Source: Companilactobacillus hulinensis (GTDB taxonomy: Bacteria; Bacillota; Bacilli; Lactobacillales; Lactobacillaceae). From it: 40,779 bases of DNA. How positions within the stretch are numbered: the stretch's first letter is position 1; every line of letters starts with the position of its first letter. Under the pieces are notes generated by a model, which was not told the origin of the DNA, made no database searches, and saw only the letters and a list, made by a program, of their open reading frames with translations. The translations under genes and the position numbers were made by a program. Shown piece after piece: positions 1-10,536 of this stretch. Location: assembly GCF_003946555.1 (NCBI RefSeq), contig NZ_RHOO01000024.1, forward strand, positions 1 to 40,779. The letters run 5' to 3'.

Positions 1-63
1 GTTTTAGGCTGGAATACTGCCATTGATTCATTTCGTGGATATTTAACAAAGTGTTCGGATTAA
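1..63 (+). CDS. 3' end of an IS transposase (partial, probably IS30 family)
   Basis: The first 20 codons of the window are open and end in TAA at 61-63. The peptide contains LGWNTAIDSF close to its C-terminus. IS30-family transposases usually end with an LGW/Y-x-T-x(4)-F segment, so this is the likely family; only the tail is visible. The coding end overlaps the terminal inverted repeat at 51-72, which matches the IS end at 40641-40662 near the other window edge. The rest of the gene is outside the window. Confidence 0.55.
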   Translation, partial: VLGWNTAIDSFRGYLTKCSD

Positions 64-72
64 ACTTGCAAT
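1..72 (+). mobile_element. Right end of an insertion sequence
   Basis: Bases 51-72, read on the minus strand, give a terminal repeat that matches 40641-40662 at 19 of 22 positions, including the run TTAATCCGAACAC. The repeat lies just inside the junction with host DNA and overlaps the transposase stop codon. The junction is about 19 nt from the -10 box of a promoter copy at 91-118, so the element seems to have landed between that promoter and whatever gene it served further left. Only one end of this copy is present, so a target duplication cannot be checked. Confidence 0.6.
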
Positions 73-90
73 CTCTCACTTGTAAATAAT

Positions 91-118
91 TTTATATAAT
101 TACCTGTAACTCTGTCAC
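91..118 (-). promoter_or_regulatory. Orphan copy of the LRR-gene promoter facing the IS
   Basis: On the minus strand GTGACA (113-118) is followed after 16 nt by TATAAA (91-96). The surrounding 56 nt (93-148) match 2611-2666, the promoter region of the LRR gene, at 50 positions. This copy fires leftward toward the IS, with no gene left in between. Confidence 0.55.
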
Positions 119-137
119 GTTTAAACACAACTAAACT

Positions 138-166
138 CAAAAAAAGAGATTGCTTTCGCAATCTCT
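138..166 (-). terminator. Rho-independent terminator of the LRR surface gene
   Basis: A perfect 9-bp stem, AGAGATTGC (145-153) with GCAATCTCT (158-166) and loop TTTC, is followed on the minus strand by seven T (138-144). It lies 11 nt past the stop codon at 178-180. Confidence 0.85.
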
Positions 167-177
167 CATATTAAAAA

Positions 178-2565
178 CTATTCGAATGTAACTAATTCTG
201 CCGGTACCCATTCATCAGTTGCCACACGATACATCAATTTGCCATTGATGGTAGCAGTCTTATCCGTTACAAATGTATATCCATCCTTCAATGCACGATT
301 AGATTTTTTACCTTTACTAGTATAAAGTTGAGCAACTTCATTGGCATGCACAGTTCCAGTAATCTTTTTATATTCCACAACATGATCAGCATGTACCCAT
401 TCGTGAGTCGCAACTCTATGGTGCCATTCACCTTGGAAATACGCATAACGATCTGTATACCAATCTGTCATCTTTTCTAATGCTCTATTCTGAACTTTTC
501 CAGAGTTTCTAAACTTAGTTAGTTCCTTAATGGAATCTCTATGAGTTTGAACGTATGAATTGTTATAGTAAAAGACTTTTACATCATCCTTCTTAACCCA
601 TTCATTATCACCAATTTGGTAATATTCATTCTTTCCAACAGTGTTCAATTTATTCGTCTTAAAGTCTGTAGTTTGTTTAGTTAGCTTCTTTTCACCAGTT
701 TTATTACCACTAACATTGTAAATATCTAGCGATTTCTGGTCAGTCATGATGTTAGTTTCATCAATATCTTTGATATTTGAAGAATTATCAGAACCGTTTC
801 CAGTATTCCCATTGTCCCCATCATCTCCGTCACCGCCATCACCAGGATCTGTATCTGGAGACTTTTCTTTTACGGTAATCACAGCTGGATACTTTGTATC
901 AGAATCATCAGTAAACCAATAATTAACAGTGTAATCACCTGGAGATTTAGTATCAACTACAGGACCATCTTTCTCAATTTCTTCGTATTCATAGTTTTTC
1001 CCGTCCTTAACTGCACTAACAAACCCCATTCTATTATCCCAATCTGAGTCGTATTCAACTTCTTGATTCTTAGTTATGATCTCAGTTTTTGGTTTCGGAA
1101 TTGTGCCCGTGATATTAACTGGTTGCGTAACATTAACAACGATATCTTGTTCAAAATTACCCTTATATTTAATAAGGAATTTTAAATTAAGATTTCCATT
1201 TGATATTTCATTCTCTGATACTTTCAACTTACGTGTTACTTTATCAAATCCATCGTTATCCAGGTCTACTTCATAAACTTCCCCAAAGATAGAACTGAAA
1301 TCAATTTCAATAAAACCATCGCTATTCTTATCCACATTAACGTCATCAAGTACGACATTTTGATTGTCTAAGGATAGAGTATCTGGTGAATAAAACAGAT
1401 ATGGGTCATTCAGAACATCAAAGCCATTCAAAACATCAAAGTTTATAATTTGATTATTTGAAAGATGTAAATCACATAAATTAGGGTAATCAGACAAGGT
1501 TGATATATCCTTAATTTGATTATTTGATAAATTAAGCTCATATATATTTTTTGGCAATGAAGATATATCTTTAATTTTGTTATCTGACAGATAAAGTACA
1601 CCTATATTTTCTGGCAATTGTGATAAATCTTCAATTTGATTATTTGACAAATTTACATATCCTATATTTTCAGGTAATGGTGATATATTTGTAATTTGAT
1701 TGTTAGACAGATCTAAATTTCGAAGTGCTGTACTTCCTACAAACGAAGGCATCTCAGTTATGAAGTTATCATATACGTCAAGCATACTAATATTTGTTTT
1801 TCCTCCAAGTAATGAGATATCTGTTATTTGATTGGAAGAAAGACTAAGCCTTACACCAGATGCAGGATTGTGGATTAATTTCAACGGTGTAATCGTTTGT
1901 ATTTTATTTCCAATCAAGATTAAATCCGTCAAATTTTCTAATTCATTTAATGGCGACATATCTTCTATTTTGTTTATAGCTAACCCCAATTTCTCCAACA
2001 AATATAATCCTTCCAACGAGGAAATATCTTCTACTTCATTAAAGCCCAACTGCAAAGTAGATAACTTAGATAATTCTTTTAGTGGTGTGATATCTTTTAT
2101 TTTGTTTCCGACCAAGTTTAAACTGGTTAGATTAGATAATCCTTTTAATGGCGAAATATCATTGATTTTGCTATAAACAATGCCAAGGGTTTTCAACTTT
2201 GTCAAATTGGCTAGTGGCGATAAATCTTCTATTTCATCACGATTCAAATTTAACGTATTTAGATTTTCAGCAAATTCTAATCCTTCTAGGCTTTTTATCC
2301 CATTAGAAGATCCACTTAATCTTGTCAAACCTTTTAAATCTTCTCGATTTAATTCCCTACCCTTTATTCCTAAAGTTCCTTTAATCAAAGCTCTCAAATT
2401 GTCATCCGGCACCAATGATTCTTCAGATAAATATCCAGGTATTTCTTCAGCATGTACAACATGTGTCCTAGCTAAATGTGATATTGAATGTGAACTTACT
2501 GTCGATGCAAGCAATAATCCTGCACCAACCCCTGCGACAACCTTAACTAATTTTTTACCTGACAT
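178..2565 (-). CDS. Secreted leucine-rich-repeat (internalin-like) surface protein with C-terminal SLAP-like repeats
   Basis: This is a predicted exported protein of 795 residues. A signal peptide with cleavage near VHA-EEIPG is followed by about 13 leucine-rich repeats of internalin type (roughly residues 85-390, unit pattern NLxxLxLxxNxIxDIxPL). Then come a region with an Ig-like or bulb-type fold (around 420-590), a Gly/Asp/Asn linker, and C-terminal repeats with the pattern NRAL...YRVATDEWVPAE. The last repeats resemble SLAP-type modules that bind the cell wall non-covalently; no LPXTG anchor is present. Similar modules occur in the NlpC/P60 protein at 19068-20339. A GTG at 2574 also opens the frame, but it abuts the AAGGAAG ribosome binding site. 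The ATG at 2565 lies 8 nt after that site and is the better start. LRRs of this type usually bind proteins or glycans; the ligand is unknown. Confidence 0.8.
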   Translation of the reverse strand: MSGKKLVKVVAGVGAGLLLASTVSSHSISHLARTHVVHAEEIPGYLSEESLVPDDNLRALIKGTLGIKGRELNREDLKGLTRLSGSSNGIKSLEGLEFAENLNTLNLNRDEIEDLSPLANLTKLKTLGIVYSKINDISPLKGLSNLTSLNLVGNKIKDITPLKELSKLSTLQLGFNEVEDISSLEGLYLLEKLGLAINKIEDMSPLNELENLTDLILIGNKIQTITPLKLIHNPASGVRLSLSSNQITDISLLGGKTNISMLDVYDNFITEMPSFVGSTALRNLDLSNNQITNISPLPENIGYVNLSNNQIEDLSQLPENIGVLYLSDNKIKDISSLPKNIYELNLSNNQIKDISTLSDYPNLCDLHLSNNQIINFDVLNGFDVLNDPYLFYSPDTLSLDNQNVVLDDVNVDKNSDGFIEIDFSSIFGEVYEVDLDNDGFDKVTRKLKVSENEISNGNLNLKFLIKYKGNFEQDIVVNVTQPVNITGTIPKPKTEIITKNQEVEYDSDWDNRMGFVSAVKDGKNYEYEEIEKDGPVVDTKSPGDYTVNYWFTDDSDTKYPAVITVKEKSPDTDPGDGGDGDDGDNGNTGNGSDNSSNIKDIDETNIMTDQKSLDIYNVSGNKTGEKKLTKQTTDFKTNKLNTVGKNEYYQIGDNEWVKKDDVKVFYYNNSYVQTHRDSIKELTKFRNSGKVQNRALEKMTDWYTDRYAYFQGEWHHRVATHEWVHADHVVEYKKITGTVHANEVAQLYTSKGKKSNRALKDGYTFVTDKTATINGKLMYRVATDEWVPAELVTFE

Positions 2566-2608
2566 ACTATTCACTTCCTTTTTTGTGATTTATTTAACGT
2601 TCCATAAG

Positions 2609-2636
2609 CTTATATAATTACCCGCAACTCTGTCAC
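2609..2636 (-). promoter_or_regulatory. Promoter of the LRR surface gene
   Basis: On the minus strand GTGACA (2631-2636), a 16-nt spacer and TATAAG (2609-2614) lie about 44 nt before the chosen ATG. The same arrangement is repeated at 91-118. Confidence 0.55.
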
Positions 2637-2655
2637 GCTAAAACACAACTGAACG

Positions 2656-2693
2656 CAAAAAAAGAGGATTACCTTCTCTCGGTAATCCTCTTT
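2656..2693 (-). terminator. Terminator after veg
   Basis: A 13-bp stem pairs AAAGAGGATTACC (2661-2673) with GGTAATCCTCTTT (2681-2693). T-rich tracts on both sides make it potentially bidirectional. It lies 18 nt past the veg stop codon. Confidence 0.85.
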
Positions 2694-2711
2694 TTCAGTA
2701 TCAAATATATA

Positions 2712-2999
2712 TTATTCTGCGTCGGCAACTTCTTCGTCGGCACTTGTTTCTTCATCTGTTGCTTCACTATCGAATGTAATATCGATAGATTTTGTTAATA
2801 GATCGGCATAACTGTATGAAACTCTCTCGAAAGAATTTTCATTTTGATCTAAATCAACAACAAAAACTGAATGGAATGTTTCTGCTAAGGTCCCACGACG
2901 GCGGATAACCTTTTTACGACCTGCTTGTGCTACAACCGTTAGGTTTTCACCTAAGTGAGAGTCTAGACGACTCTTAATTGATTTCAATGACGTTGGCAT
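2712..2999 (-). CDS. veg: Veg protein (biofilm-associated regulator family)
   Basis: A short Veg-family protein of 95 residues from the chosen start. Family hallmarks visible are GRRGTLAETxxSVFVV-like text and FERVSYSYADLLT. In Bacillus subtilis Veg influences biofilm matrix gene expression, and the gene sits directly downstream of ksgA/rsmA, as here. The acidic C-terminal tail (TDEETSADEEVADAE) goes beyond the usual ~86-residue Bacillus form. The frame can also open at a GTG at 3011, but that codon lies inside the AAGGAG ribosome binding site, so the ATG at 2999 is used. Confidence 0.93.
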   Translation of the reverse strand: MPTSLKSIKSRLDSHLGENLTVVAQAGRKKVIRRRGTLAETFHSVFVVDLDQNENSFERVSYSYADLLTKSIDITFDSEATDEETSADEEVADAE

Positions 3000-3008
3000 A
3001 TATATTAT

Positions 3009-3023
3009 CACTCCTTAGGAGTG
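3009..3023 (-). promoter_or_regulatory. Palindrome over the veg ribosome binding site
   Basis: Bases 3009-3015 (CACTCCT) and 3017-3023 (AGGAGTG) form a perfect 7-bp inverted repeat around one central base. It covers the Shine-Dalgarno sequence of veg. A one-base loop cannot fold as RNA without opening inner pairs, so it may be a protein site or chance. Confidence 0.3.
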
Positions 3024-3078
3024 CAATATTACCACGATTTCCTGAAAATTGCAAGAAGATTATCATTTTTTGAACTAA

Positions 3079-3969
3079 TTATTTTTTAGTTCTTTGTTTG
3101 AAATCTACCGCTAATTTCTTGAATTGTTCAATAGAAACCTGTTCACCACGGGCGTTTTCAGCGATTTCACAGTCTTTGAAAACTTCCTTGATCATTTCAC
3201 GATTTTCATCAGTTCTTCCAAGCCAGTTCAAGAAGTTATTCATCAAGCTCTTTCTCTTTTGAGCAAAGGCTGAACGTATCATCTTATTGAAGAACTCTGG
3301 ATCTTCTATATTTATCTCGTCTTTTGGTAATCTTTCCAAGACGGCAACGGCTGAGTCAACCTTTGGTCTTGGGATAAACGATTCTTTACCAACGATTCGA
3401 TCTATTCGTGCGTTCATTTGTGTTTGAACCGCAATTGTCAGTGAGCCATATTCACGATGCCCCGGATTAGCAGTGATTCTTTCGGCTACTTCTTTTTGCA
3501 TCATCAAGACCAATGCTTGGAATGGATAATCACTATTGATCAGATTCAGCATGATCGGTGTGGTGATGTAATAAGGAAGATTGGCAACTACCTTGATAGT
3601 CTTGCCTTCAAGATGATGTTCTTCAACGAATTCATCAAGGTCAACATCCAAAATATCCTTATTGAATACTTCGATATTATCGTAATAACTCAATGTATCT
3701 TCCAATACTGGAATAAGTGTTGAGTCGATTTCGAATGCATAAACTTTCTCAGCTACTTGAGATAACTTCTCAGTCAATGCTCCGATACCAGGTCCGATCT
3801 CGATAGCAATCTCATCAGACTGTAGGTTACTTGCATCAACAATATCATCTAGAACTTTTTCGTTCGTTAAAAAATTTTGTCCCAAACTCTTCTTTGCACG
3901 CAATTTATACTTACGAAGAATATCATTGGTGCGAATTGGGTCAGCAATACTTAGTCTATTTAGTGTCAT
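3079..3969 (-). CDS. rsmA: 16S rRNA dimethyladenosine transferase
   Basis: RsmA/KsgA dimethylates two adjacent adenines in helix 45 at the 3' end of 16S rRNA during small-subunit maturation, using SAM. Visible motifs are SLGQNFL near the N-terminus, the SAM-binding EIGPGIGALT, and the catalytic NLPYYI; the C-terminal all-helical domain is also present. The length (296 aa from the chosen start) is normal. An upstream in-frame start at 4005 would add 12 residues. The ATG at 3969 has a GGGAG site and begins MTLNRLSIADPIRT, a normal N-terminus. It overlaps the end of rnmV by 14 nt, so the two are probably translationally coupled. Confidence 0.96.
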   Translation of the reverse strand: MTLNRLSIADPIRTNDILRKYKLRAKKSLGQNFLTNEKVLDDIVDASNLQSDEIAIEIGPGIGALTEKLSQVAEKVYAFEIDSTLIPVLEDTLSYYDNIEVFNKDILDVDLDEFVEEHHLEGKTIKVVANLPYYITTPIMLNLINSDYPFQALVLMMQKEVAERITANPGHREYGSLTIAVQTQMNARIDRIVGKESFIPRPKVDSAVAVLERLPKDEINIEDPEFFNKMIRSAFAQKRKSLMNNFLNWLGRTDENREMIKEVFKDCEIAENARGEQVSIEQFKKLAVDFKQRTKK

Positions 3970-4525
3970 GGGTACTCCCTTTATCAAATTTTTCAACTGC
4001 AACAAGCAAGTCCTTCGGTGCTACTTGAAGCATATTCAAGCGATTCAAGAATTGTTTGGCATTCGTATAACCAAGCTTCAACTCTGAACCTACGAATTCA
4101 CGGCGCTTCTGTGAATGAACATCCCCGATCAATCCCAGGTCGATCATATCATCAGTACTATAATCGTCTACCAAATCCGAAGTCGTATACACCGCTGCCA
4201 ACGCCTGTTTTATGTCTTCATCTTTGGCATGTTCGATTCCCAAACTACCGTCACTCTTCTTAGGAACAGCTTTGTTTCGAGGTAAAAATGCTTGTTTTGC
4301 ATTTGGTACAGCTTTGGAAATTATCGTCCGTAATCGATTCCCATTGAAGTCTGGATCAGTAAAAATAATAACTCCACGCTTCTCTTGGGCAAGTTTGATC
4401 CGTTGAATCGTCTCATCATTGATAGCTGAGCCGATAGTTTCAATCGTATCAACATCCCCTAAGCAATCCTTCAATCGATTAGTGTCAGACTTTCCTTCCA
4501 CTACAATTATTTCTTTTATTTTCAT
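3956..4525 (-). CDS. rnmV: Ribonuclease M5
   Basis: RNase M5 makes the final cuts that mature 5S rRNA in Firmicutes. The N-terminal Toprim domain is clear: the IIVVEGKSDTNRL strand carries the catalytic Glu, and FTDPDFNGNRLR carries the metal-binding DxD. The length of 189 aa is typical. The start ATG shares one base with the tatD stop (TAATG), and the end overlaps rsmA by 14 nt, so tatD-rnmV-rsmA are read as one unit. Confidence 0.95.
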   Translation of the reverse strand: MKIKEIIVVEGKSDTNRLKDCLGDVDTIETIGSAINDETIQRIKLAQEKRGVIIFTDPDFNGNRLRTIISKAVPNAKQAFLPRNKAVPKKSDGSLGIEHAKDEDIKQALAAVYTTSDLVDDYSTDDMIDLGLIGDVHSQKRREFVGSELKLGYTNAKQFLNRLNMLQVAPKDLLVAVEKFDKGSTHDTK

Positions 4526-5288
4526 TATTTAATGTTATAGACACGATGTGAATTCTCAAACGTATGTTGAGCGACAATATCTGGGTCTATATCCTTATAT
4601 TTTGCGATTGCATCGAGAACGAAACGAGTATATCCCGGTTCATTCTGATGTCCACGATATGGTTCTGGTGCTAGATAAGGTGCATCAGTCTCAACCAATA
4701 ATCTATCTAATGGTGTGTTCTTAGCTGATTCATGAACTTCAGGAGCATTCTTGAATGAAACAACTCCACTATAAGAGATCATCAATCCAAGATCTAAGAA
4801 CTTATTTAACCAATCAAGATTACCGTTAAAACTATGCATGATAATACCTGACTTCGACATATCGTGATTCTTCAAAATCTCGTACATATCTGCGAAGGCA
4901 TCTCGGCAGTGAATCGAAACTGGCATGTTGTATTGTTGAGCAACATCAAGTTGCTTGATCAATGTGGCCTTTTGAATCTCTGGATCAGGATTCTCATCCC
5001 AATGATAATCCAAGCCGATTTCACCAATTGCGACAACTTCTGGAAGTTTGATTTGATTGACCAATTGTTCTTCGTTGTATTCTTTGGCAAATTCGGGATG
5101 CCAACCAATTACAGCATGTAGTGGCTTGTAATTCTGAGCTAGTCGAATTGCTTCAATATTGTATTCTTCGTTCTGACCGATAATCGCCATTTCATCAACA
5201 TCGAACTCAGCAGCACGATCAATGTACTCTTGAGTCTTACCAGCAAAGGCTGGATCGTTCAAATGTGTATGCGTATCAAAAATTTTCA

Positions 5289-5289
<1 letters not shown>
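4525..5289 (-). CDS. tatD: TatD-family metal-dependent hydrolase (DNase)
   Basis: A TIM-barrel metallohydrolase of the TatD/YcfH family. The N-terminal metal-binding DTHTHLND, the bridging Glu in GEIGLDYHW, the histidines in SIHCRDA and MHSFNG, and the final Asp in LLVETDAPYLAP are all present. Family members are 3'-5' DNases or RNA/DNA processing enzymes; the exact role in lactobacilli is not established. It lies between metS and rnmV with TAATG overlaps on both sides. Confidence 0.94.
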
Positions 5290-7307
<2,018 letters not shown>

Positions 7308-7352
7308 TTATATATTTAAGCCTCCGCAAATAATTGTTATAAGTATATCATT

Positions 7353-8066
7353 TTAAATTTGAGAAAAAACATTAACAGCGTCATCAGAGATTGCTAATCC
7401 TTCAGAATCAAGATCAATGTTCTCCTTATTAATAACTACTAACTTAGCATCAGGTGATGCGTAATTTAACAGTCCAGCAAAAGGATAAACTTTGAAACTT
7501 GTTCCGACTACGACTAATAGATCAGCCTGTTGAACGTATTGAACCGCATGTTCAATATTTTCAGGATTGATATTTTCTCCATATAATACAGTCGTTCCTG
7601 GACGAATAATTCCATTATCTTCGTGATGACGATAATCCTTTAAGTAATATTTGTAATCAAATTCTTTACCACAAGTTAGGCAATGAATATTATCATACAA
7701 ATTACCGTGAAATTCCACGACATTCTTAGCTCCAGCTTTGGTATGCAACTTATCGACATTTTGTGTGACGATAGCTCCCTTTTTATTGCTGATTTCAGCC
7801 ATTTTTTCATGGATGATATTGGGCTTAGCGTCTGGGAAGTACATGTTATGAACTGTGAAATCATGGAAGATATCTGGATGCTTCAATAGATTCTCATGGC
7901 TCAACATGTATTCTGGTGGAAAATCGTACTTTTCACGCTTATACAAACCATTTTTAGAACGATAATCGGGAATACCGGATGGTGTAGACACGCCGGCACC
8001 GGTTAAGAAAGTAACAAATTTGGCCTTTTCAAGCAGATCCTTAAACTCTGAAATTTCGTCTGACAT
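7353..8066 (-). CDS. Sir2-family NAD-dependent protein deacylase
   Basis: A bacterial sirtuin of 237 aa that removes acyl groups from lysines using NAD. Motifs are GAGVSTPSGIPDYR (NAD-binding), TQNVDKLHTKAG, the catalytic His in VEFHGNLYD, and GTSFKVYPFAGL. The zinc ribbon is incomplete: CLTC is present, but where the second Cys pair should precede IIRPG the sequence is RHHEDNG. The gene is 9 nt downstream of the HExxH gene on the same strand, suggesting co-transcription. AGGAG lies 6 nt before the ATG. Confidence 0.9.
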   Translation of the reverse strand: MSDEISEFKDLLEKAKFVTFLTGAGVSTPSGIPDYRSKNGLYKREKYDFPPEYMLSHENLLKHPDIFHDFTVHNMYFPDAKPNIIHEKMAEISNKKGAIVTQNVDKLHTKAGAKNVVEFHGNLYDNIHCLTCGKEFDYKYYLKDYRHHEDNGIIRPGTTVLYGENINPENIEHAVQYVQQADLLVVVGTSFKVYPFAGLLNYASPDAKLVVINKENIDLDSEGLAISDDAVNVFSQI

Positions 8067-8075
8067 AGTTTTCTC

Positions 8076-9032
8076 CTATCTTAATTGATATTTGATTCCA
8101 TTCTTAGCAAACGTTTCTTTTAGTGTTCTCTGGTAATATGCTTTGTAAAACTCTGGATTGACCTTAGTTGAATCGAAGTTCAATGTAGCAACACTTTGAC
8201 CATCATTGATAGCAATCAAGACAAAGGCATCATCTTTAGTAGCACGATTCTTGTATGCTGAATGCTTGATGTTATAAGTTTGATTCAGATTCAAACGCAA
8301 CTGGCGTTCTGAAACGATCGGTGTCACATTTAAGAATTCATGATAGTGCATACTTTCATATCCGTTAGACAAAATCAAATCATTATATCCGTCCAAGATA
8401 TTAACGAGTGCACGTCTGAACTTGAATGGAACAGTTAAATCATTGTTCTCAACTTGTTCAACAAACTTCGAAGCAGTCTTGAATGAAACTGGGAATTCCA
8501 ACTTCCAATTACTGTCCTTAGCATGTTGACCAAAGACGATACCGTCAAAAATGACCAATGAACGGAAGAATCTCATATTGGCAGGATCTAGTTGAACATT
8601 AGGTCTTAGAGCATGGTCCACACCCTTCAAATATTCTTCTTTAACTTCGTCAGTATAACTACCGTCTTCAACTTGCTTCTTAACGATTATTGAATGTTCA
8701 ATACTCTCAAACAATGAATTGGCAGTCGAAAGAATTCGACCATCTACATCATCATTACCACTTGTTACAGCACAAGAGATCAATGGCTCTCCAGAGTTCT
8801 CTAATTCGATATGATATAACTCATGCAATAAAACAAAATCACTATACTTCTTATTAGTTATTGTTACTGAGATTATTTTGTCATCCGTTTGATGGCTAGC
8901 TTGGTCAAGCGTCAAATACTCCTGATCTGCATAATCACTGTAAACTTCAACCGTTTTGCCGGTAAGTTGTTCAATTTTTGATATCTGATTTACAATATTG
9001 TCAGATAGATCTTTTATATCTATTTTTTCCAA
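8076..9032 (-). CDS. Uncharacterised HExxH-motif protein, IrrE/ImmA-like peptidase candidate
   Basis: I do not recognise this 318-residue protein by name. HELYHIELE at residues 70-78 is a zincin-type HExxH metal-binding motif, and SIEHSIIVKK further on could supply a third ligand. No signal peptide or membrane segment is visible, so it should be cytoplasmic. The placement of HExxH in a short N-terminal domain recalls IrrE/ImmA peptidases, which cleave repressors, but there is no helix-turn-helix partner next door. The start is TTG with GAGG 8 nt upstream. It precedes the sirtuin gene by 9 nt and is divergent from the PEBP gene, with only 43 nt between their starts. Confidence 0.6.
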   Translation of the reverse strand: MEKIDIKDLSDNIVNQISKIEQLTGKTVEVYSDYADQEYLTLDQASHQTDDKIISVTITNKKYSDFVLLHELYHIELENSGEPLISCAVTSGNDDVDGRILSTANSLFESIEHSIIVKKQVEDGSYTDEVKEEYLKGVDHALRPNVQLDPANMRFFRSLVIFDGIVFGQHAKDSNWKLEFPVSFKTASKFVEQVENNDLTVPFKFRRALVNILDGYNDLILSNGYESMHYHEFLNVTPIVSERQLRLNLNQTYNIKHSAYKNRATKDDAFVLIAINDGQSVATLNFDSTKVNPEFYKAYYQRTLKETFAKNGIKYQLR

Positions 9033-9075
9033 TATGATTACCTCGCTACAAATATTTTTAAGGAGATGGGTTTAT

Positions 9076-9585
9076 ATGGAAATAACTGTACCTTTGATAG
9101 ATGGACTTCTGCCTGATAAATACGGCAAGTACGCTCCAGCTAGTGATATTAAAAATGGGAAACCCATCATCAGTTTCCCAATTAAGTTATCAGATGTTCC
9201 TGAAAGTACCAAATCGATTGCTTTCACATTTACTGATCCTGACTCCATCCCTGTTTGTGGATTTGAATGGATTCACTGGACAGTCGCTAATATTTCACCA
9301 AAACAATTGGAAATCCCTGAGAACTTCAGTCAAAATGCTCCTGATTCAGTTGCTCAAGGTAAAAACAGTTCCGCAAGCAAACTGGTCGGCGACAATGATG
9401 AAGAACTCAAGACTGGTTATAATGGACCATATCCACCTGATGCCACACACGCCTATGTACTAAAAGTATACGCTCTTGACAGTGTTCTTGATATCCAAGA
9501 AGGCTTCTGGATGAACGAACTTATCCATAAAATGGACGGCCACATTATAGATTCCGAAAAAATCGATTTACCAAGTCGTGCTTAA
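9076..9585 (+). CDS. YbhB/YbcL-family (PEBP, Raf-kinase-inhibitor-like) protein
   Basis: A phosphatidylethanolamine-binding-protein-like protein of 169 aa. Family signatures are DPDSIP...GFEWIHWTVANI in the ligand pocket and YNGPYPPDATHAYVLKVYALD. Bacterial YbhB/YbcL proteins are cytoplasmic here (no signal peptide), and their ligand and role are mostly unknown. The frame is open from 8998, but AGGAGATGG at 9061-9069 places the start at the ATG at 9076. The 3' end overlaps the convergent phosphatase gene by 4 nt. Confidence 0.92.
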   Translation: MEITVPLIDGLLPDKYGKYAPASDIKNGKPIISFPIKLSDVPESTKSIAFTFTDPDSIPVCGFEWIHWTVANISPKQLEIPENFSQNAPDSVAQGKNSSASKLVGDNDEELKTGYNGPYPPDATHAYVLKVYALDSVLDIQEGFWMNELIHKMDGHIIDSEKIDLPSRA

Positions 9586-10505
9586 TCTTTATCGATTTGA
9601 TTCATTTTGTGAAAATAATTGAAGACATAACCTTCTCTAACTCCGAAATTCGAAAAACGAATTTCCTTAGAGGGGGTTTTTTTGATTATCTCAGAAATAA
9701 TTAGGATTCCACCGAGAATAACTTCAAAACGGCCATCGCTTAATTCCTTGATCTGACTGCGTTCTTCATTAGACGCGTGCAACAGACGATTAAATAACTT
9801 GTCGATCTGGTCACTTGTTACAATTGAATTGTGCAACGTTTTCTTGCGCTTGCCTTCACGATTCAAAATACTAGTGACAGCACGCAAAGTTCCACCTAGT
9901 CCAACGAATGTGGCCTGAGAATTCATCCACTGTAAGCTTTCCAAACGTTCATTAATATCTCGTTTGGCAGCGGCTAGTTCGCTAGACTTGATTGGATCAC
10001 TCTTCAAATAAAGGTCCGAAATGGAGATTGCTCCAATTGGGATACTTAATCCGTGCTTCAAACGGCCTTTCTTGGCAAGACTGATTTCGCTACTACCACC
10101 ACCGACGTCAACGATCAGAGCATCTTTTATCCGCATCGTGTTGCGTACAGCAACATAATCGTAAAAGGCCTCTTCCTGTTCATCGATAATGTGTAATTGC
10201 AGACCTGTTTCTTTTAATACCGCAAAAATCAATTGTTCTTGGTTTTTTGCCATACGAACAGCTGCCGTAGCTATCAAACTTGTTTGATCTACTTCATATC
10301 TTTGGATTCTATCTTGAAATTTCTCTAAAACATCAATTGTTTCTTCAATTTGTTCATTCGTTAATAATCGACTTTGTGCAATCGATTTGCCTAACCGGAC
10401 TGGTTCGCGCCATCGATCCAAGGTTTTAAAACGATTCCGCTTTGAAGATTTATACACTGATGTTCTGATGGAGTTAGATCCTATTTCTATCACTGCTAAC
10501 TTCAC
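9582..10505 (-). CDS. Ppx/GppA-family phosphatase (exopolyphosphatase-like)
   Basis: ASKHA-fold phosphatase of 307 aa that is expected to degrade polyphosphate or pppGpp. N-terminal IEIGSNSIRT (phosphate-binding), VDVGGGSSEISL and FVGLGGTLRA are the family motifs. The length fits the short form without the extra C-terminal HD-like domains of E. coli Ppx, so substrate choice cannot be assigned. The start is GTG, with GGAAG 9 nt upstream. It is separated from the fetAB pair by a terminator and convergent with the PEBP gene. Confidence 0.9.
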   Translation of the reverse strand: MKLAVIEIGSNSIRTSVYKSSKRNRFKTLDRWREPVRLGKSIAQSRLLTNEQIEETIDVLEKFQDRIQRYEVDQTSLIATAAVRMAKNQEQLIFAVLKETGLQLHIIDEQEEAFYDYVAVRNTMRIKDALIVDVGGGSSEISLAKKGRLKHGLSIPIGAISISDLYLKSDPIKSSELAAAKRDINERLESLQWMNSQATFVGLGGTLRAVTSILNREGKRKKTLHNSIVTSDQIDKLFNRLLHASNEERSQIKELSDGRFEVILGGILIISEIIKKTPSKEIRFSNFGVREGYVFNYFHKMNQIDKD

Positions 10506-10536
10506 ATTGCATCACTTCCCATTAGTTTCAATTATA

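Noticed and set aside
1832-2617. Plus-strand open frames opposite the LRR gene
   Set aside because: They are mirror frames of a low-complexity LRR gene and lack ribosome binding sites and domain logic.
3009-3023. RNA thermometer at the veg start
   Set aside because: The palindrome has a one-base loop, so the Shine-Dalgarno cannot be fully paired in this way; kept only as a low-confidence site.
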